DNA of 64,000 nt from Pithys albifrons albifrons. Lineage: Eukaryota > Chordata > Aves > Passeriformes > Thamnophilidae. The translations under genes were made by a program, and so were the position numbers. The DNA lies in the NCBI RefSeq assembly GCF_047495875.1, contig NC_092474.1, positions 11,749,655 to 11,813,654 on the forward strand, given 5' to 3'. This document shows positions 1-12,189 of the stretch, piece by piece. The notes under the pieces are model-generated. The model was given only the letters and a program-made list of their open reading frames with translations, did not search any database and was not told the origin of the DNA. How positions within the stretch are numbered: position 1 is the first letter of the stretch; each line of letters begins with the position of its first letter.

Positions 1-287
1 CAGTGATCAGTAGCACTGATTTGGGGATGCTGAGAGTCTGTGTGAGGTGCTTTTCCTTTGATCCCCAAAATATGCTGCAAGTCAGTCTTTCAAAGAACTC
101 TTATGTACATCCAGCTTGGCTTGATCCATGGAGAAAAAGCAGCGAGTTCCCTCTGGCAATGCTCGTGGAGCTGGGTATCAGGGAGTGCTCGTGGCTCTGC
201 CCCAGCTGCAGCCCCAAACACCCCTGTGCCCAGGGCTGCTCTCAAAGCCAGCACCAACCTCTTCCTCCTCCCACTGAGGCCCAGGGA

Positions 288-640
288 CGCTTAATGAGTT
301 AATGCTGATTAAGTGCTTTTGGATAATCAGATAAAGGTGTCATAAAAGTGCTTTACAGTGATGATGATGTGTTTTATGGTGAGGAGAAACTGATGATCCC
401 AAATAAAAATCCAAATTAAATCGGGGGGGAAGTGCAAAGGTGTCTTCAGATCTGGGGTGAACTTCACATTAAGGGCAAAAAACCATTCAAGCATTTGCAA
501 AGTTCCCATCTCTCCTCAAACAGTGCTCATTTTGACCTCCCCCCTCCTCTCCGAGCCTTTCTGCTGGAGACCAAGATTAATTACCTCCCTCACAGCCCTT
601 TGGGCTTCCCCCATCTGATAACGTGTGAATAAGGCTGACA
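288..640. promoter_or_regulatory. Two AT-rich islands with homeodomain-type motifs
   Basis: 288-430 carries TTAATGAGTTAATG (291-304), an NKX-like TGATTAAGTG (306-315) and GGATAATCAGATAAAGG (321-337). 560-640 carries AAGATTAATTACC and TCTGATAACG. Repeat-free sequence with clustered TAAT and GATA cores suggests a conserved regulatory element, but conservation was not tested. Confidence 0.3.
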
Positions 641-2175
641 GGACCTGCTAAGGGTCTCACAGCTTTCTCAGCTCCGTGTCCTGCCTCTCGGAGCAACCAA
701 GCACCAGCGGCACATCCGCAGGGTCATCACATCCTCACTGGTTCCCAGCCTCCTGCCAAGGTCAGCATTTAACTTGTCCCTCAACTTTTGGTATCCATGG
801 AGTGGAAAACATGGGGATGGTGCTCCTGCCTGCTCTCCATGCTGGGATAAAGGAGAAATCAGCCTCAAAACCTGAATCTTTTTGCACAAACTGCACTGGC
901 ATCAGGTCCGGAGCATGTCAGCAAGACCCTAAACGAATCAGGTAACAGCATTTTCCCCATTTTGAGAGCTGGATTTGTCCATGCTGTCAGAGACACTGGA
1001 GTTGAGGGACACATGTTAAGATCTACAGCAATTAAGAGGGGCTCCAGCCTTAATGTGCTCAGCTGAAAGCCCAGGTCCCCAGGTTGTGTGCGGGAAATTG
1101 GCTGGTAATTTAGCGGCTGGTGCCAACTGGCCGCATCTGTCCAGCCTTGGATAGCCCTTCCTTCCTTGCTCTTTTCCAACCGCTTCTCCTGGCAGGCATT
1201 CAGCCCAGGGATGAGGCAGAGACGCCTCGGAAAACCTGCTTGCTTGACACACTGGCTTGGGTTTATGGCCAGGGCCGGGCAGTGCCTCCATTCCAGGGTG
1301 GCACAGACAGGGCTGTCACCCTCCATACCTCTTCTTTGGGAGCAATGGGACCTGGCATGAGGGATTCCCAGATCCTGGCTCATCTTAAGTGGCTTTCTGG
1401 GGAGAAAATTTAACTTTTGCTTTTATTCAAGCAACTAAACCTTCCTCCCCACCTCCCCCCGTTTTTTTCTTTTTTTTTCTTGAGCCAACTAAGATGTTTG
1501 TTTAAAAATAAAATACCTCATACTATTTTTAATGCATTTTTTCCTCTTTTATCAAAGCAAATGAAAGACCTGGATTTGTTTCACTTCAGTTGAAAACATC
1601 AAGATGAAATCATCCAACTTCTCCAGTGTGGTATCTCTGTTAAAAACACATTTATTTAGGCAAGCTGCTTTGCCAAATTTGACAGGAGTCTGAGGCTTTG
1701 AGCTGAATTTCCCAGTCATCCTGAGACAGCAATTTGAAGAACAGATTTGTCTGACAATTTTCTTCAGGCTGGAGCTCCCTGAATCTTCAACCCAAAGGAT
1801 GGGACAATATCCCAAAGGAATTAGTGTTCATCCTACGAACACAGTGCTACAGAGTAAGGCAAAGGAGAGGCTGAAGATTTCAGTCAGACCCACAGAGGTC
1901 CTTCCCAAGATCCCTTCCCTGTGCCATCGGTTAACTGCACATCACCAAGCCCAGTGTGGTCTTCTGTGAGAGCTCAGCAAGTCCAAGTTCCAGCAAACTT
2001 GCTTCAGCCAGGGAGTTTGGCAGCCCTGGTAAGTCTTGCTGCACTGCCAAGGTCATAGAGAGGTCTTCAGAAGGAATGCAGGTGATGGAAGAGCTCTTTA
2101 TTAGTGTCAACACTGGATTTTGACATGTGCTTGCAAAACTCTGCTGTGTTATGTCCCATTTGTGCTTTGGTGCAA

Positions 2176-2183
2176 ATGCAAAT
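2176..2183 (+). promoter_or_regulatory. POU octamer motif ATGCAAAT
   Basis: A perfect octamer in otherwise unremarkable single-copy DNA. Single octamers occur by chance, so little weight is given to this one. Confidence 0.2.
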
Positions 2184-3081
2184 CCTTCTGGAATGAGGCA
2201 CGAGGCAAGACTTGGGATCCTGGTGCTAGTAGAGCCTTATCACATCTCCAGTGCTCCCAGTGCAGGAGGCAGGAGATTGGGATGACTCTTTGCTGCTTTG
2301 TTGGCAGAAAGGGAGTACTGGGGACTCACCTGCTTTAAAACACCGTTGAGGTGCTCCAGGGTGCCAGCAGGAGCGTGGACAAAACACAGGGGACTGTTTT
2401 CCTCCCCATTTCTCCCCCTGACTGTAGTTGCTATGCCCTTCAAACATCCTTGGCCCCTTGGCAGAGGAGGTCAGTCCCTCATCTGTACCACTCCCGACGA
2501 GCACCGAGTGGCGGCTCCCCATGCATCACCCCAGCGGTCACGCTGGAGCTCGCGTGTCATTCCAATTCGTCTTTCTCTGCGCGCTCCCTGTCACCGGCAG
2601 TGCTGCAGCAGATGCGGGGGGAGAAGGGGAGGCTGAGGAAAACGAAGCCAGGGAGAGGCAGGCAGAGAAAGAAACTGCTGAAGGGAAGGGGAGAGAGATG
2701 GAGTGAGGGACGTAGAGCTGTCTGCATTCTCTTTATTGAGCGTTGCTTCTTCTTCTCCTGGAAATTCCCACCATGGCAGCTGCTGGCTGGGGAGGGATGG
2801 AGGAGCCCATCCCTCATCCTGAAGTGGGTACAGGAGGGCAGTGAGCAGGTAGAGAACCTTGGGAATGTGTTTTGAGGTCCCTCAAAGCACTGGAAAGTTC
2901 AGGATTCTTTTGACTTGGAGGCAATGGGGCAGGAAGGCTGATGATCCCCTCAAGAGTGCAGCCCACCAGCCCTGGCTCAGCTTGGTCAGTCAGGGAGCCT
3001 CGGGAGAGAAAGGGAACCCAACTTTCCACCTTTTTGTGTTGTTTTGTGTTCTCTGAATCTCTGGATTTGTGATCTTGTGAT

Positions 3082-3160
3082 CTCAAGGCCAGGTTGGATT
3101 GGTCCCTGAGCAACCTGATGTAGTGGGTGGCATCCCTGCCCATATCAGGGAGGTTGGGAG
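3082..3160 (+). mobile_element. CR1 LINE 3'-end fragment
   Basis: The segment matches the conserved CR1 3' block in order: TCAAGGCCAGGTTGGAT, then the GAGCAACCTG word, a TAGTGGGTGGCATCCCTGCCC segment and an AGGTTGG motif. The octamer tail is not visible. It is a short, diverged, 5'-truncated copy. Confidence 0.6.
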
Positions 3161-6100
3161 GAGATGGTATTTGGGAACTGATGGGATGGGAAGATGCAGG
3201 GTGAGCCATGAATTCTGTACCCCTCAGACAGGGATGGCTTGTGCAACAAATAGACTCCCTGCGTGCCAGCTTTGGTGTTCTCCAAGGGAACTTGGCCGGG
3301 CTGCCGCCGGGAGCGGACTGGGAGCGGGCTGGGATCGGGCTGCCTTTGTGTCGAGCCGAGCACAGCCCCGCGTTTCATCTCCCGCCTGCCTATGTGGGCT
3401 GGGGGAACGCTCCTCGGGGTCATGTTTGTTATGTTTCCAGGAAGCCCCTCCAGAAAAACATCCTTGAAACACAGAGGTTTCCCTTCTGCCGGCATACAAA
3501 TGAACCCCAAACAGAGCCCACTTCAAAGCGGCCAGCTAATGAGCCGCTTTCTCCCCCTCCTCGCCCTGGTTTCAGGAGGGCCCTAACGATGCTGCGGTAT
3601 TACAAAGGCGTTTGGAGCCTGTTCAGAGGGAAAAAAATACAAGGAGAGGGGGCTGGGAGCAGCGGGAAGCAGTCACGGACATGCCAGCACAGGCAGCCGT
3701 GGGATGCTCCCCAGCACCCTGGGACCCCTGTCCCCACATCGGGTAATTGGGCAGCGTGGCACGGGGGGGGGGGGGCTGAGCACAGAAAGGGGCTGATGGT
3801 GCCTGTCAGTGCCACCCCAAGCAGTGCAGATCCCATCCCTGCACGGGGACCATGGCAGGGGAATGTGTAGGGGAAATTCCTGGCGGGTATCTTGATGGTT
3901 TTGATTTTTTCCAACGACAAGGGGTAGGGAAGCAAATGGAGGTAGCACCGTGTGGACCATCCCCTTGCTTTGCAGTGGGCTTTTATTCTGAGCCAGTCTT
4001 TTCAACTTTTCTTGGAGCTGCTGGTGCTGACTGGGGGGAGTCAGAGCTTTGGCATTAACCCTGTGTGTGGATCCCCCATCCCTTCCCATTCCTCCTCTCT
4101 GGGATTCAACTCTCAGTTCAACCCCAAACCCCCACTCAGTCCCCAGGGTTTGGTTGTGCTGGGACCGGCATCGCACCCTGGGGTGGGTGCACCTGTCTCT
4201 GGGTAGTGCTTGGCCTTTGTGGTGGGTACTCCGGGGGTTTGGGGAGCTCAATCCCCATGAGCTGGGACTGCAAACGCTGCCCTGGATTCCCAGCATGAAG
4301 CATCCAACAAAAGCTGGTAGCAGGTGTGGGAATTAGCGAAGAGAAAACAAGAATCACAGCGATCATCAGCTGCAAAGCCAAAAAGTGGAGCTGAGATGGG
4401 AAATCAGGTTCGCAGTTTTTCCTTCCAAAGCAAATTCAGGCATTTTCTTTTGCTTTATTCAGAAGTTTTTCTCCTGTTTCAAACTAGTGGAAAGTAGCAT
4501 TTTCCTGAATATTGCTTACCAAAAGAAGGATGGTTTCATATTTTTATTTTATCCACAATATTATATTTGTCTGGCTGAGGAAGCATTTTCTGCCACAGAA
4601 ATGTAAAACAAAACTAAAAATAACTCCTTCCAGATCATGAGCTGTAAATATTCACCGTGCTCTGCAGTTCCCTGTATCAGGTGGGAGTTTTTTCCATCCA
4701 GCAGCAACAAGGACATTTTCCTCAGGACTATTATCCTGCATACACCCAGGATTGCTGCCACCATTGCAGAAAGGCTTTTGGTTCAATCTCTTCATCTCAG
4801 AGGGTCCCTACACCCAAGTCAAATAATTTTTCAGTGGAATATCCAACTCCCTGAAGCAGAGTTGACCTGTTATTTTTGGGCTGTCCTACCCTTAGCAACA
4901 CTTGCTATCCAGACCCAAAAAGAATCCTATTTTTGAGAACTTTCATAGTTTCACACCCTCCACACTGGAGCTTTTCAGATACTTCCATAACAGAGAATAA
5001 TTTTGCATCAAGAGGACCAGAGGTTTCTCTGGACTTTCTTTCCAAGAGTCTTGTGTCCCAAGGACTCTCTTTGCAACACAAATGGTGGCACAAATGGATG
5101 GTGTTGAGAGCTTCACCTGAAATTTTCCAGTAGGTTTCAACATTCCTTTCCACTCTTCTCCCAAAGGATGTTCCAAAGCCTCCTAACTCAGTGTGCTGTA
5201 ATCAGAGCATTACACTCAGGCAGCCCCAGAGCCCTTGGACAAGCCAGCATCGAGCAGAGAGGAGGAAGCTCCTTCTTCTGAGCTACCAGCATTCCAAATA
5301 TAAATAAATAATCTGCAATCTCACCATATTCCCACCCCTGAGGGCTGGAGTGGTGATGAATACACCCGGCCAGGCTGTTGTTCCACTGCTGGATAATAAC
5401 AAATCTTCGATTTCTGGCTGGCCATTAATGCCTTTGCTGATGCTTGGCTGTGCTGAGATGGGCTGGGGTTGTCCCTCTGGCAACCCCTGTGATGGGGGCA
5501 GCTCCTGAGGGTGTAGGGGCAGTGAATGGGAGCCACCAGTCCCTTAGTGAGGTTGTCAATACCACTGATCAGCTCTGGCATTGATTTCCAGCCCTTCCCT
5601 CGTCTCCCTGCCCTCCCACCCACCACTGCTCACTCCCCTCTGTATTTTTGTTTCTTGATCAGGGAATAAACAAATACCAGCAGCTGGTCTTATGTGCCCA
5701 GAGGTGCCTGGGATGCTGCTGTGTGTTGGCTTGAGGATTGCTGTGGCTCTTGCAATGTCCCATCAGCATCAACGCTGGCCAGAGCTTGGACAAAACCATC
5801 TTCTCTCCTATGGACTGTGGAGCATTGTCCAACCCCACACACTGTATCTCCCCTGGGCAGGTACCAGGATGTGAGGAGAGGTCCTGGCATGAGCTGGACC
5901 AGGGCAATGAAGGCTTTTCTCTTTCCTCTGGATGTTTCATCCCACATCTCAATCTCTAGTCCTTGGGATGGGGCTTAACTGGGAGCAGAGTCACAGAGCC
6001 TATCCAAGCTTGGAGGGCTGCTGGAAAGTTTGGAGACCTGGAAGCTGCTGTTTGCATCAAGTGACAAAAAATGAGGAACCAGGGTTGGAGGCAGAACCAC

Positions 6101-6349
6101 CAAATCTCCCATCAAAGCAGAGGGAAGGGGGAGACATCCACCTTCCTCATGACAGTATCCCCCTTCACCCACACCGGATCCAGGATGGATGTTCAGGAGC
6201 CACGAAGAGGAACAAACAAACAAACACCCAGGCCCTCCTCCTCATCCCCAGTGCCAACGGAGGAACAAAACCCTGCAGCGAAGGGCCCTCAAGTGAGTAA
6301 TCTCTCCTTCATATGTGTCCCAGCATCCCTTCACCACGCGGTGCCCGGG
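3161..6349. other. Single-copy non-coding DNA
   Basis: 3290-3640 retains CpG (GGCTGCCGCCGGGAGCGGAC) and AT-containing words (AAAGCGGCCAGCTAATGAGC, GCTGCGGTATTACAAAGGCG), so it may hold a regulatory element. 4320-4640 is AT-rich. The 220- and 207-codon frames near 3.2-4.3 kb overlap on opposite strands and are not believed. Confidence 0.55.
3763..3775 (+). repeat. G13 homopolymer
   Basis: Thirteen consecutive G residues inside a GC-rich, non-repetitive context. Length is likely to vary between individuals and between reads. Confidence 0.95.
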
Positions 6350-6565
6350 TAGCCACCACTTGAATTAGCACCAAAGGCTTATGGGAACCAGAGTCATTAA
6401 TCTAGGTGACAAACAGGACTCTGAAGGAATATTTGCACCCCGAAATTGAAAAGATTAGGCCATATTTGTCAAGGATTGGTAGGCTTTATCGCCTCCAGAG
6501 CAGATGCTGTTAAATATTCATGAGCTGCATAAGTGGGAGAAGACCTCGCTAGGCCTGATGACTTT
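6350..6565. promoter_or_regulatory. Candidate regulatory island
   Basis: Repeat-free, with GAGTCATTAATCTAGGTGAC near 6391, GGAATATTTGCACC, CCATATTTGTCAAGG, GGCTTTATCGCC and TGTTAAATATTCATGAG. It ends abruptly at GC-rich simple DNA (GGGAGGGGGGACG) near 6580. Confidence 0.35.
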
Positions 6566-8479
6566 CAGAGAGAGGAGGGAAGGGAGGGGGGACGAGGGCG
6601 GGGGGGGACACGGTGGCATCGACACTCGGTGGTGGCACGGGTGGGGAAGGGGCACACAGGGCTGTTCTGCTGAGCAGGGACATCACTGGCACCTGGGGGA
6701 TGCTGGCTGGGAAGGGATGAGGGGTAGCTGGATGACGTCCATCCCTCCGGACATAGGGTGGTGGTGGGTGCAGCTCATCCACTCTGGGATGTTCAGCTCC
6801 TGTGCAGGCAAGTTCTGCTCTTCCTGCTCTGCAATGGGGAATGGGGCTGGACAGGTGGATTAAAGGCAGCTGCAAGCTGGGAGGGGGCCACTACTGAGCC
6901 TCCAGTCTTGCATCCAGCCTGGAGCTGGGTAATGAAGTGTAACCCTGAGGACTGAGCTGTGAAGTGAGCTGGGCTTGGGGCTGTGGGACTTGTGGGCCAC
7001 CAGACTGGGACACTGAATGTCCCCCCACATGTGCCCCAAGACAGAAACAGGTTGTGAGATCAAGGTGGGGAGATGTGCAGAGGGTAGGGAGGAAGTCAAT
7101 GGAGACGTGTGGAGAGGAGCTGGTTGGGGGAATGGATGAAGGATGTGGAGGGAGAGGAAAGCATTCTGGGGAAGGGAAATGAGAACAAAATATGATAATG
7201 ATGAAGAGAGGATGGAAGGATGGTGAGATAAGACAAAAAGAAATAACAGAGGAGAAGAGAAGAGAGTAAGTAAAAAACCCAGAATAGAATAAATATAAAA
7301 TTAGTGCACAGACACAGGTCTCTCCTTCAGTACTAGGCCCTATTTTCCCTCAAGATTAAAAATTACCTTCCTGAGAGCTGGTGACTCCTGTTGCAGCCCT
7401 CAGACTGGCTCACCTCACTTGGGGGAAGGAGGGCTTGAGTTGGCAGACATCCCCCTGGACAGACCTTGACTGCAGAGCAGGTCACAGGTCCCCATGGCAC
7501 ATCCCTGAATTCCATCTCAATGCTAGGACCAAACCTTCCCATGTTAGCTGGAGTTTTCCAAACTGTAAAAGACCCTCCAAGGAAAAATGTGGAATTTCAG
7601 TCTTTCCTGAAGAGACTGGAATCTTGGGAGGTGCTGTCTGGGTCATTCCCCCCTGCATTTGCCAAGGAAGTATGAGGAACACCCAGACCGTGCATGAGGG
7701 CCGAGGGGCTGAGATCTCCTCATCCTACCCAAGTTTCTCTCTGTATCTTTCCCACACACATGGTTGGGTTGGATCCAATTTGAACCAAAACTCCAAATCT
7801 CAAAAAAACAGGGAGAATTTCAGCAAACCAGAAACCTTGGTTTGCAGCCAGCTGTTTCCCCTCATGTCACTCAACTGATAAAGGGAATAGCTGGGGCTGG
7901 CATTAGGAAAAGCAGCAAGTAAGCTGCAAAACCAGCAGAAAAATACTCCATTGCCAGGCTGGTGGGGAGACAGACACTTAATTTAGTGCAGCTCAGGGAC
8001 TTCTTTTATAATGTTAGTAGAAAATCCTGATTCACCAAAACCCTGGTTCTTTGAGAGAACAGGTCTGTCCCACCAATGTCTTCACTCTGTTTAAAGAAAA
8101 CCCAAACCAAAAATGGTGAATCAGATGAAATTTTGTGCGTGACCTCTTCCAAAAGAGAAAATGATTTGCTGATGGGTAACCATGGATTTAAATTTTTTCT
8201 ACCCAGGATGTGGTGGGTGACCATGGAGTGGGTGCACCCGAGTGCTCCTCCAATGAGTGCAGGGCATCCCTTTGTTCTGCACAGCATCATTTCCCAGGAT
8301 GATGAGAACAGGTGGAGAGTTAAAAAGAAAAAAGAAACTGTTGGATAATCCACTCTCTCAAATCCTTGTTTCCATCTCAACCTTCAAGAGATCTCCATCA
8401 AGTCCTGGCTTCAATCTGTGTGCAGGATCTCCTCCCTCCTGCTCTTCCCCATGCTCCCCAGGCCCCCGCCAGCCCTCGC
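6566..8479. other. Non-coding DNA
   Basis: 6580-6660 is G-rich simple sequence, and 7180-7290 is purine-rich (GATGAAGAGAGGATGG type). The remainder is unremarkable, with no CR1, exon or CpG patch recognised. Confidence 0.55.
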
Positions 8480-8650
8480 ACAATTTAATGTCTTACAGCT
8501 CTGTCCCTATTTGACAAACAGGTGATTTTGCTAATGAGGAATAAATGAGATTCACAGGATGAGAGAAAGGGAACAGCAGCTGTCGTGAGTGCAGGATGTG
8601 CTGGCTTTATTAAAATAATATATGGCCACATGCTTAGTATTAGGGCTCGC
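8480..8650. promoter_or_regulatory. AT-rich island with TAAT cores
   Basis: CAATTTAATGTCTTAC, GATTTTGCTAATGAGG and TTTATTAAAATAATATATGG occur within 170 bp of repeat-free DNA. Motif content only. Confidence 0.25.
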
Positions 8651-8840
8651 AGTTTGAGAACTCCCACCTCATCCCTCCTGGCTCCCCACTCTTGGCTCTC
8701 TGCTCCTGGCTCTCCTTCCTCAGCCTCTGCCCTGGAACATTTTCCAATCAGTGAATTACTGGCTGGAGAGGCCAGGCTGTCCCAGGCCATGCATGGAAAA
8801 TACAGTGGGAAATACAGCCCGCATGGAGCTGTGCTGGGCA

Positions 8841-9253
8841 TTTGTGTGTTTGTGTGTGTAGGGAAGGGAAGGGAAGGGCAGGGAAGGGAAGGTTTGGGAA
8901 GGTTTGGGAAGGGAAGGGAAGGGAAGGGAAGGTTTGGGAAGGTTTGGGAAGGGAAGGGAAACAGAAAGGAAGGGAAGGGAAAGACAGGGAAGTGAAACAG
9001 AAGGGAAGTGGGAAGGAAAAGGGAAACTAAAGGGAAGGGCAGGGGAATGGGGAAATGGAAGAGAAAATGGAAGGGAAAGTGGAAAAGAGAATGAGAAAAG
9101 GTAAGGGAAAGGGAAGGCAGAGGGAGAGGACTAAAGAGGAAAAGGGGGAGAAGATAAGGGGAAAATGGATGGGGAAAAGGGGAAAAGGGAAAGAGGAAGG
9201 GGAAGGGAAGCAGAAAAGGGAAGAGAAAAATAAAACAGAGGGGGAATTGAAGG
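8841..9253 (+). repeat. (TG)-rich start plus ~390-bp polypurine tract
   Basis: A short TG run (8841-8859) leads into an almost pure A/G stretch from 8861 to about 9253. It starts as GGGAA pentamers mixed with GGTTTGGGAA units and drifts into irregular GGAAA and GAGAAA words. The 327-codon minus-strand open frame across it (8485-9468) is a product of this composition. Confidence 0.95.
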
Positions 9254-9409
9254 TGTTGTCCAGACATGCTTCCCAGCAGTTCTTCCCCATCCCTAAGGAA
9301 ACACAGACACCTGCCAGGTTTCAGGGGCTCAGGCACATATGTACCCCCTTTGCCTGTTTGCTCAGGTGCCCTCCTGCTCCTGCCTGCCCACCCAGGTACA
9401 AGCAGGGCT

Positions 9410-9506
9410 GCAGGCAGAGTCCCAGGGAAGGATAGGCAGGGTGCAGGCAGGTCCCAGGCAGGGTACAAGGCAGGGTATCAGGCAGGGCACGGGCAGGCAG
9501 GGAGCC
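9410..9506 (+). repeat. Irregular GGCAGGGT-type minisatellite
   Basis: At least eight GGCAGG(G) cores occur at irregular spacing, alternating with ACAA, ATCA, TCCCA and GTGCA fillers. It looks like a decayed tandem array. Confidence 0.6.
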
Positions 9507-9519
9507 CCAGCCCCAGGTA

Positions 9520-9715
9520 AACAAGTGCTCAGTGAATAATTTACTCAGTGAGTGACAGAAGAATTGCCGTTTAACAATTTGCTGGGCAAATATTATTTGA
9601 CCATTTCTAGAGCTGCTTGAAGAGTACAAATATAACCTCCCTCTGCATTGGGAATAATTCATTTGACAAAAGCAGGCTGCAACTCACCAGATAAATTATT
9701 GAGAGGGGATAATGC
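9520..9715. promoter_or_regulatory. Candidate regulatory island
   Basis: It begins immediately after the GGCAGGG array and is compositionally distinct: GTGAATAATTTACTC, CGTTTAACAATTTGC, AAATATTATTTGACC, GGAATAATTCATTTGAC and ATAAATTATTGAG. Repeated AATAATT/AATTATT words suggest clustered homeodomain sites. Confidence 0.38.
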
Positions 9716-10689
9716 AGCCCCACTTAGGGGTGTCACAGCAGTCACCAAAGCCCTCTTGCCACAGTGGCACAGGTCTGTGCTTTGTGACCCCAAGGACGGG
9801 GTCTCCACAAGGGTCTGGCTGGAATGATGAAGGCAGCCTCATTGCTTGGAGAGGAGGTGGGCCCCATCTCTCCAGGACCACTGGTAATCCCATGTCCCCA
9901 CATCTCTAGAGGATTAAGCTCCCATATGAATGCTCCTGGGACCCCAGGGAATGAGAAGAAGCAGCTCTGCTTCTGCATGGAGGGACACAGAGGGTGGAGG
10001 AGGGGATGGGCTCAAACAGCCCCCCCTTCCCAGCTCAGGTTTGGGAACAAAAAGCCGGAGTTACATGAGGAGCATCCCCTGCTGAGGCCCTGGGGCCGGA
10101 GCTGCTGCCTCTATTGAGGAGGCTCTGGCATGCATGGCTCCAGGTGTTCCCACAGCGCAGATGCCAGCCCAAATCCTCTCCCCTGCATCCCTGCATCCTC
10201 CCCCGGGGCACCTGGAGCTCAGGGAGGTACAGGGTGGAGGAGGCCGGGGAGGGGAATCGCAGGTTGTGATCGGTTGAAGCTACTGAGTAACTGCTTTCAG
10301 CCAGTCCATGCCTCAGTTTCCCCAGGGCTTCCCCAGTGCAATTCTTCTTGTTAAGTGCTCCATACACCCCAATCATTGGGAATGGGAAAGGATTCAATCA
10401 CCCAGCAAAAAAAACCCTCTCTTCTGTGAAGATCTTGATGTCGAAATTCTCAGGTACCGTGAAAACAATTAATTGTGGAAAACAGAACAAAAACATTAAG
10501 AGAGATCTTTTAAAGCTGACTTAAAAATACTTATTTTAGAAATCAGAACTTCATTTCAGTAAACTTGGTGGTGACGGCTCAAAGTTTGAACTCTTGGAAG
10601 TGAAATTAAAAGCAAGCCTTGCTTTCAATCAGCAGCCCCAGAGGGGTCACTGCACCTCTCCCTGTGGCTCCTCACAGACACCTCTCTGT
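9716..10689. other. Non-coding DNA
   Basis: Mostly ordinary mixed sequence. 10400-10560 is AT-rich, with GAAAACAATTAATTGTGG (the palindrome CAATTAATTG) near 10466. Confidence 0.5.
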
Positions 10690-10985
10690 TCCATATCCAT
10701 TCCACCGAGCGATTAAACGTACTATTATCTTATTTATTTTGGCTTCCCTCCTTGCCAGTACCCCTGCTGTAAATTAAATGATTGCAGAGTTAGATTAGCA
10801 GAAAGCATATGTGGAAATTACCTTTTAATTTCTTAATTACATTGCACTCACCTGCAGCTCAACCTGCCAGGGTAAGGAAAGTGTGAAGTTAATTTCCATT
10901 GATATATTATCTGCATTTTTATAAATTAGGATCCTATTAAAGAGGAAGTGTATCAAGAATTCACTGTTCCTAATCAGCCCGTGGG
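10690..10985. promoter_or_regulatory. Strong candidate conserved non-coding element
   Basis: A 300-bp AT-rich, repeat-free block with GCGATTAAACG, TTATCTTATTTATTTTGG, GTAAATTAAATGATTGC, GTTAGATTAGC, CCTTTTAATTTCTTAATTAC and GTTAATTTCCATTGATAT. An E-box CACCTG interrupts it near 10848. The density of TAAT/ATTA cores is among the highest in the window. Confidence 0.42.
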
Positions 10986-11179
10986 ACATGGATGGGATCT
11001 GCTTTCAGGTTCCAGAGATGTCTTACAGAAACAGGGTTGGCTACAGGTCTGTGGGAAACAATGCCTAAACCTGGGCTGCTCCAAGAGGTGTCCCCACAGC
11101 CTGAATGAGATTTCCTGCATTTTGTAATGTCAGCAAGGATACAGAAATAAGAGCCCAAAGCCCAATATTTTCTCAGCCC

Positions 11180-11330
11180 CAGCTTGTTGTTGCTTAGGGA
11201 TGTTTTAGCAGCAAGTTCTTATCGAGTTGCTTTAATCACAAGACTTTGGCCAAGGCTATAAAAGGCTCTGGAGTGCTTAACTGGCACCTTCATTTAGCAA
11301 ATGAATCAGGAATTCTGATTTCTCCCCAGG
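11180..11330 (+). promoter_or_regulatory. TATA-bearing island, possible promoter
   Basis: CTATAAAAGGC, with TATAAAAG at 11257-11264, matches the TATA consensus and is preceded by TTTGGCCAAGG (NF1/CCAAT-like). If it is used, initiation would fall near 11290 on the plus strand. No CpG clustering or following exon was recognised. ATTTAGCAAATGAATC follows at about 11294. Confidence 0.25.
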
Positions 11331-12189
11331 TTTTCCTTCCTATCAGGCTGCTTATTAAGGCAAGAATGAAGAAGTCTAAACCTGACCTTCTGAAATGACA
11401 TCCAAGTCCCTTGGTCCCTCACAACAACCAACAAACCCCAGAAGCACCAAGAAGTCCACGGGAACATGTGGCAGTTGCTGTAAGGTGGCCAGGGTAGGGC
11501 TGATGCTGCTCTTCAAGACAGGCCTCACCTTTATGTTCACACCATTGGGGATCTGCTTGGATGGTCAGATTGTACCAATCCTGATGAGCTCTGCATTTCC
11601 AGTATCACTTTCTGCTTTGTGACACACAGACTTGCTTTGTGGTCTCCTCTGGACACTTGAATCCTTTCTGCTTTAGCCACATTCTGCAGCTTGTGATGTA
11701 TTTGATATTCCCTGTGCAGCCTGTCCCAGAGGAAGGGGACACAGCAAACTGATTCCCTGTGATAACCCCATCCTGCTGGGAAACAGCTTAGTGAGGGGAC
11801 TTGGGCTGCTTGGAGAGTGGCAGATGTTGGAACATTTTTTTGGTTGACTTTGTGTCCCAATCTAAGCAAAGCCAGAGTGGCAGAGTGACCTGGAGAGCCA
11901 ACTGATTCAGCTGGCAGATCCTCCAGATACTGCTGGAGGATAAAACAGCAAATCCCACTCTTCAGTTTACCAGATAAGTTCCTCTGAATATGACCAAATT
12001 CAGGAGCAAACCAAGCAATTAATTCAAAGGAATAATTACTGGGGTCAACCATTTTATTTCCTCTTATGTTGCAAGGAGAGTTATTTTGGGATCTGTCTCA
12101 AGAGCTCTCCTGTTTCATATGTTCATCCTGTGCAATATGTGACCTGGAGGATGAGGTGGGATGCTCGTCCCCAGGTTTCTGGATGATGG
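11331..12189. other. Non-coding DNA with a 171-codon minus-strand frame
   Basis: The minus-strand frame at 11537-12052 is unusually long for DNA of this composition, and its product is not low-complexity. It starts at a non-standard codon as drawn, and I recognise no domain. I see no splice sites that would define an exon. A decayed transposon frame or chance are the likeliest explanations. Confidence 0.35.

Larger units (their letters stand above)
1..3081. other. Single-copy non-coding DNA
   Basis: Apart from the islands at 288-640 and an AT-rich stretch at 1395-1560 (GTTTGTTTAAAAATAAAATA, TTTTTAATGC), nothing is recognised. Overlapping open frames at 865-1383 and 2351-2875 lie on both strands, use non-ATG starts and look random. 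No CR1 copy or CpG patch of note, apart from weak CpG at 2500-2630. Confidence 0.6.

Noticed and set aside
3208..4296. Frames of 207-220 codons on opposite strands
   Set aside because: Mutually overlapping, moderately GC-rich, non-ATG starts as drawn, and no domain recognised.
8485..9468. 327-codon minus-strand open frame
   Set aside because: It is the complement of a polypurine tract. The product is almost only F, P, L and S with no domain, so it is a composition artefact.
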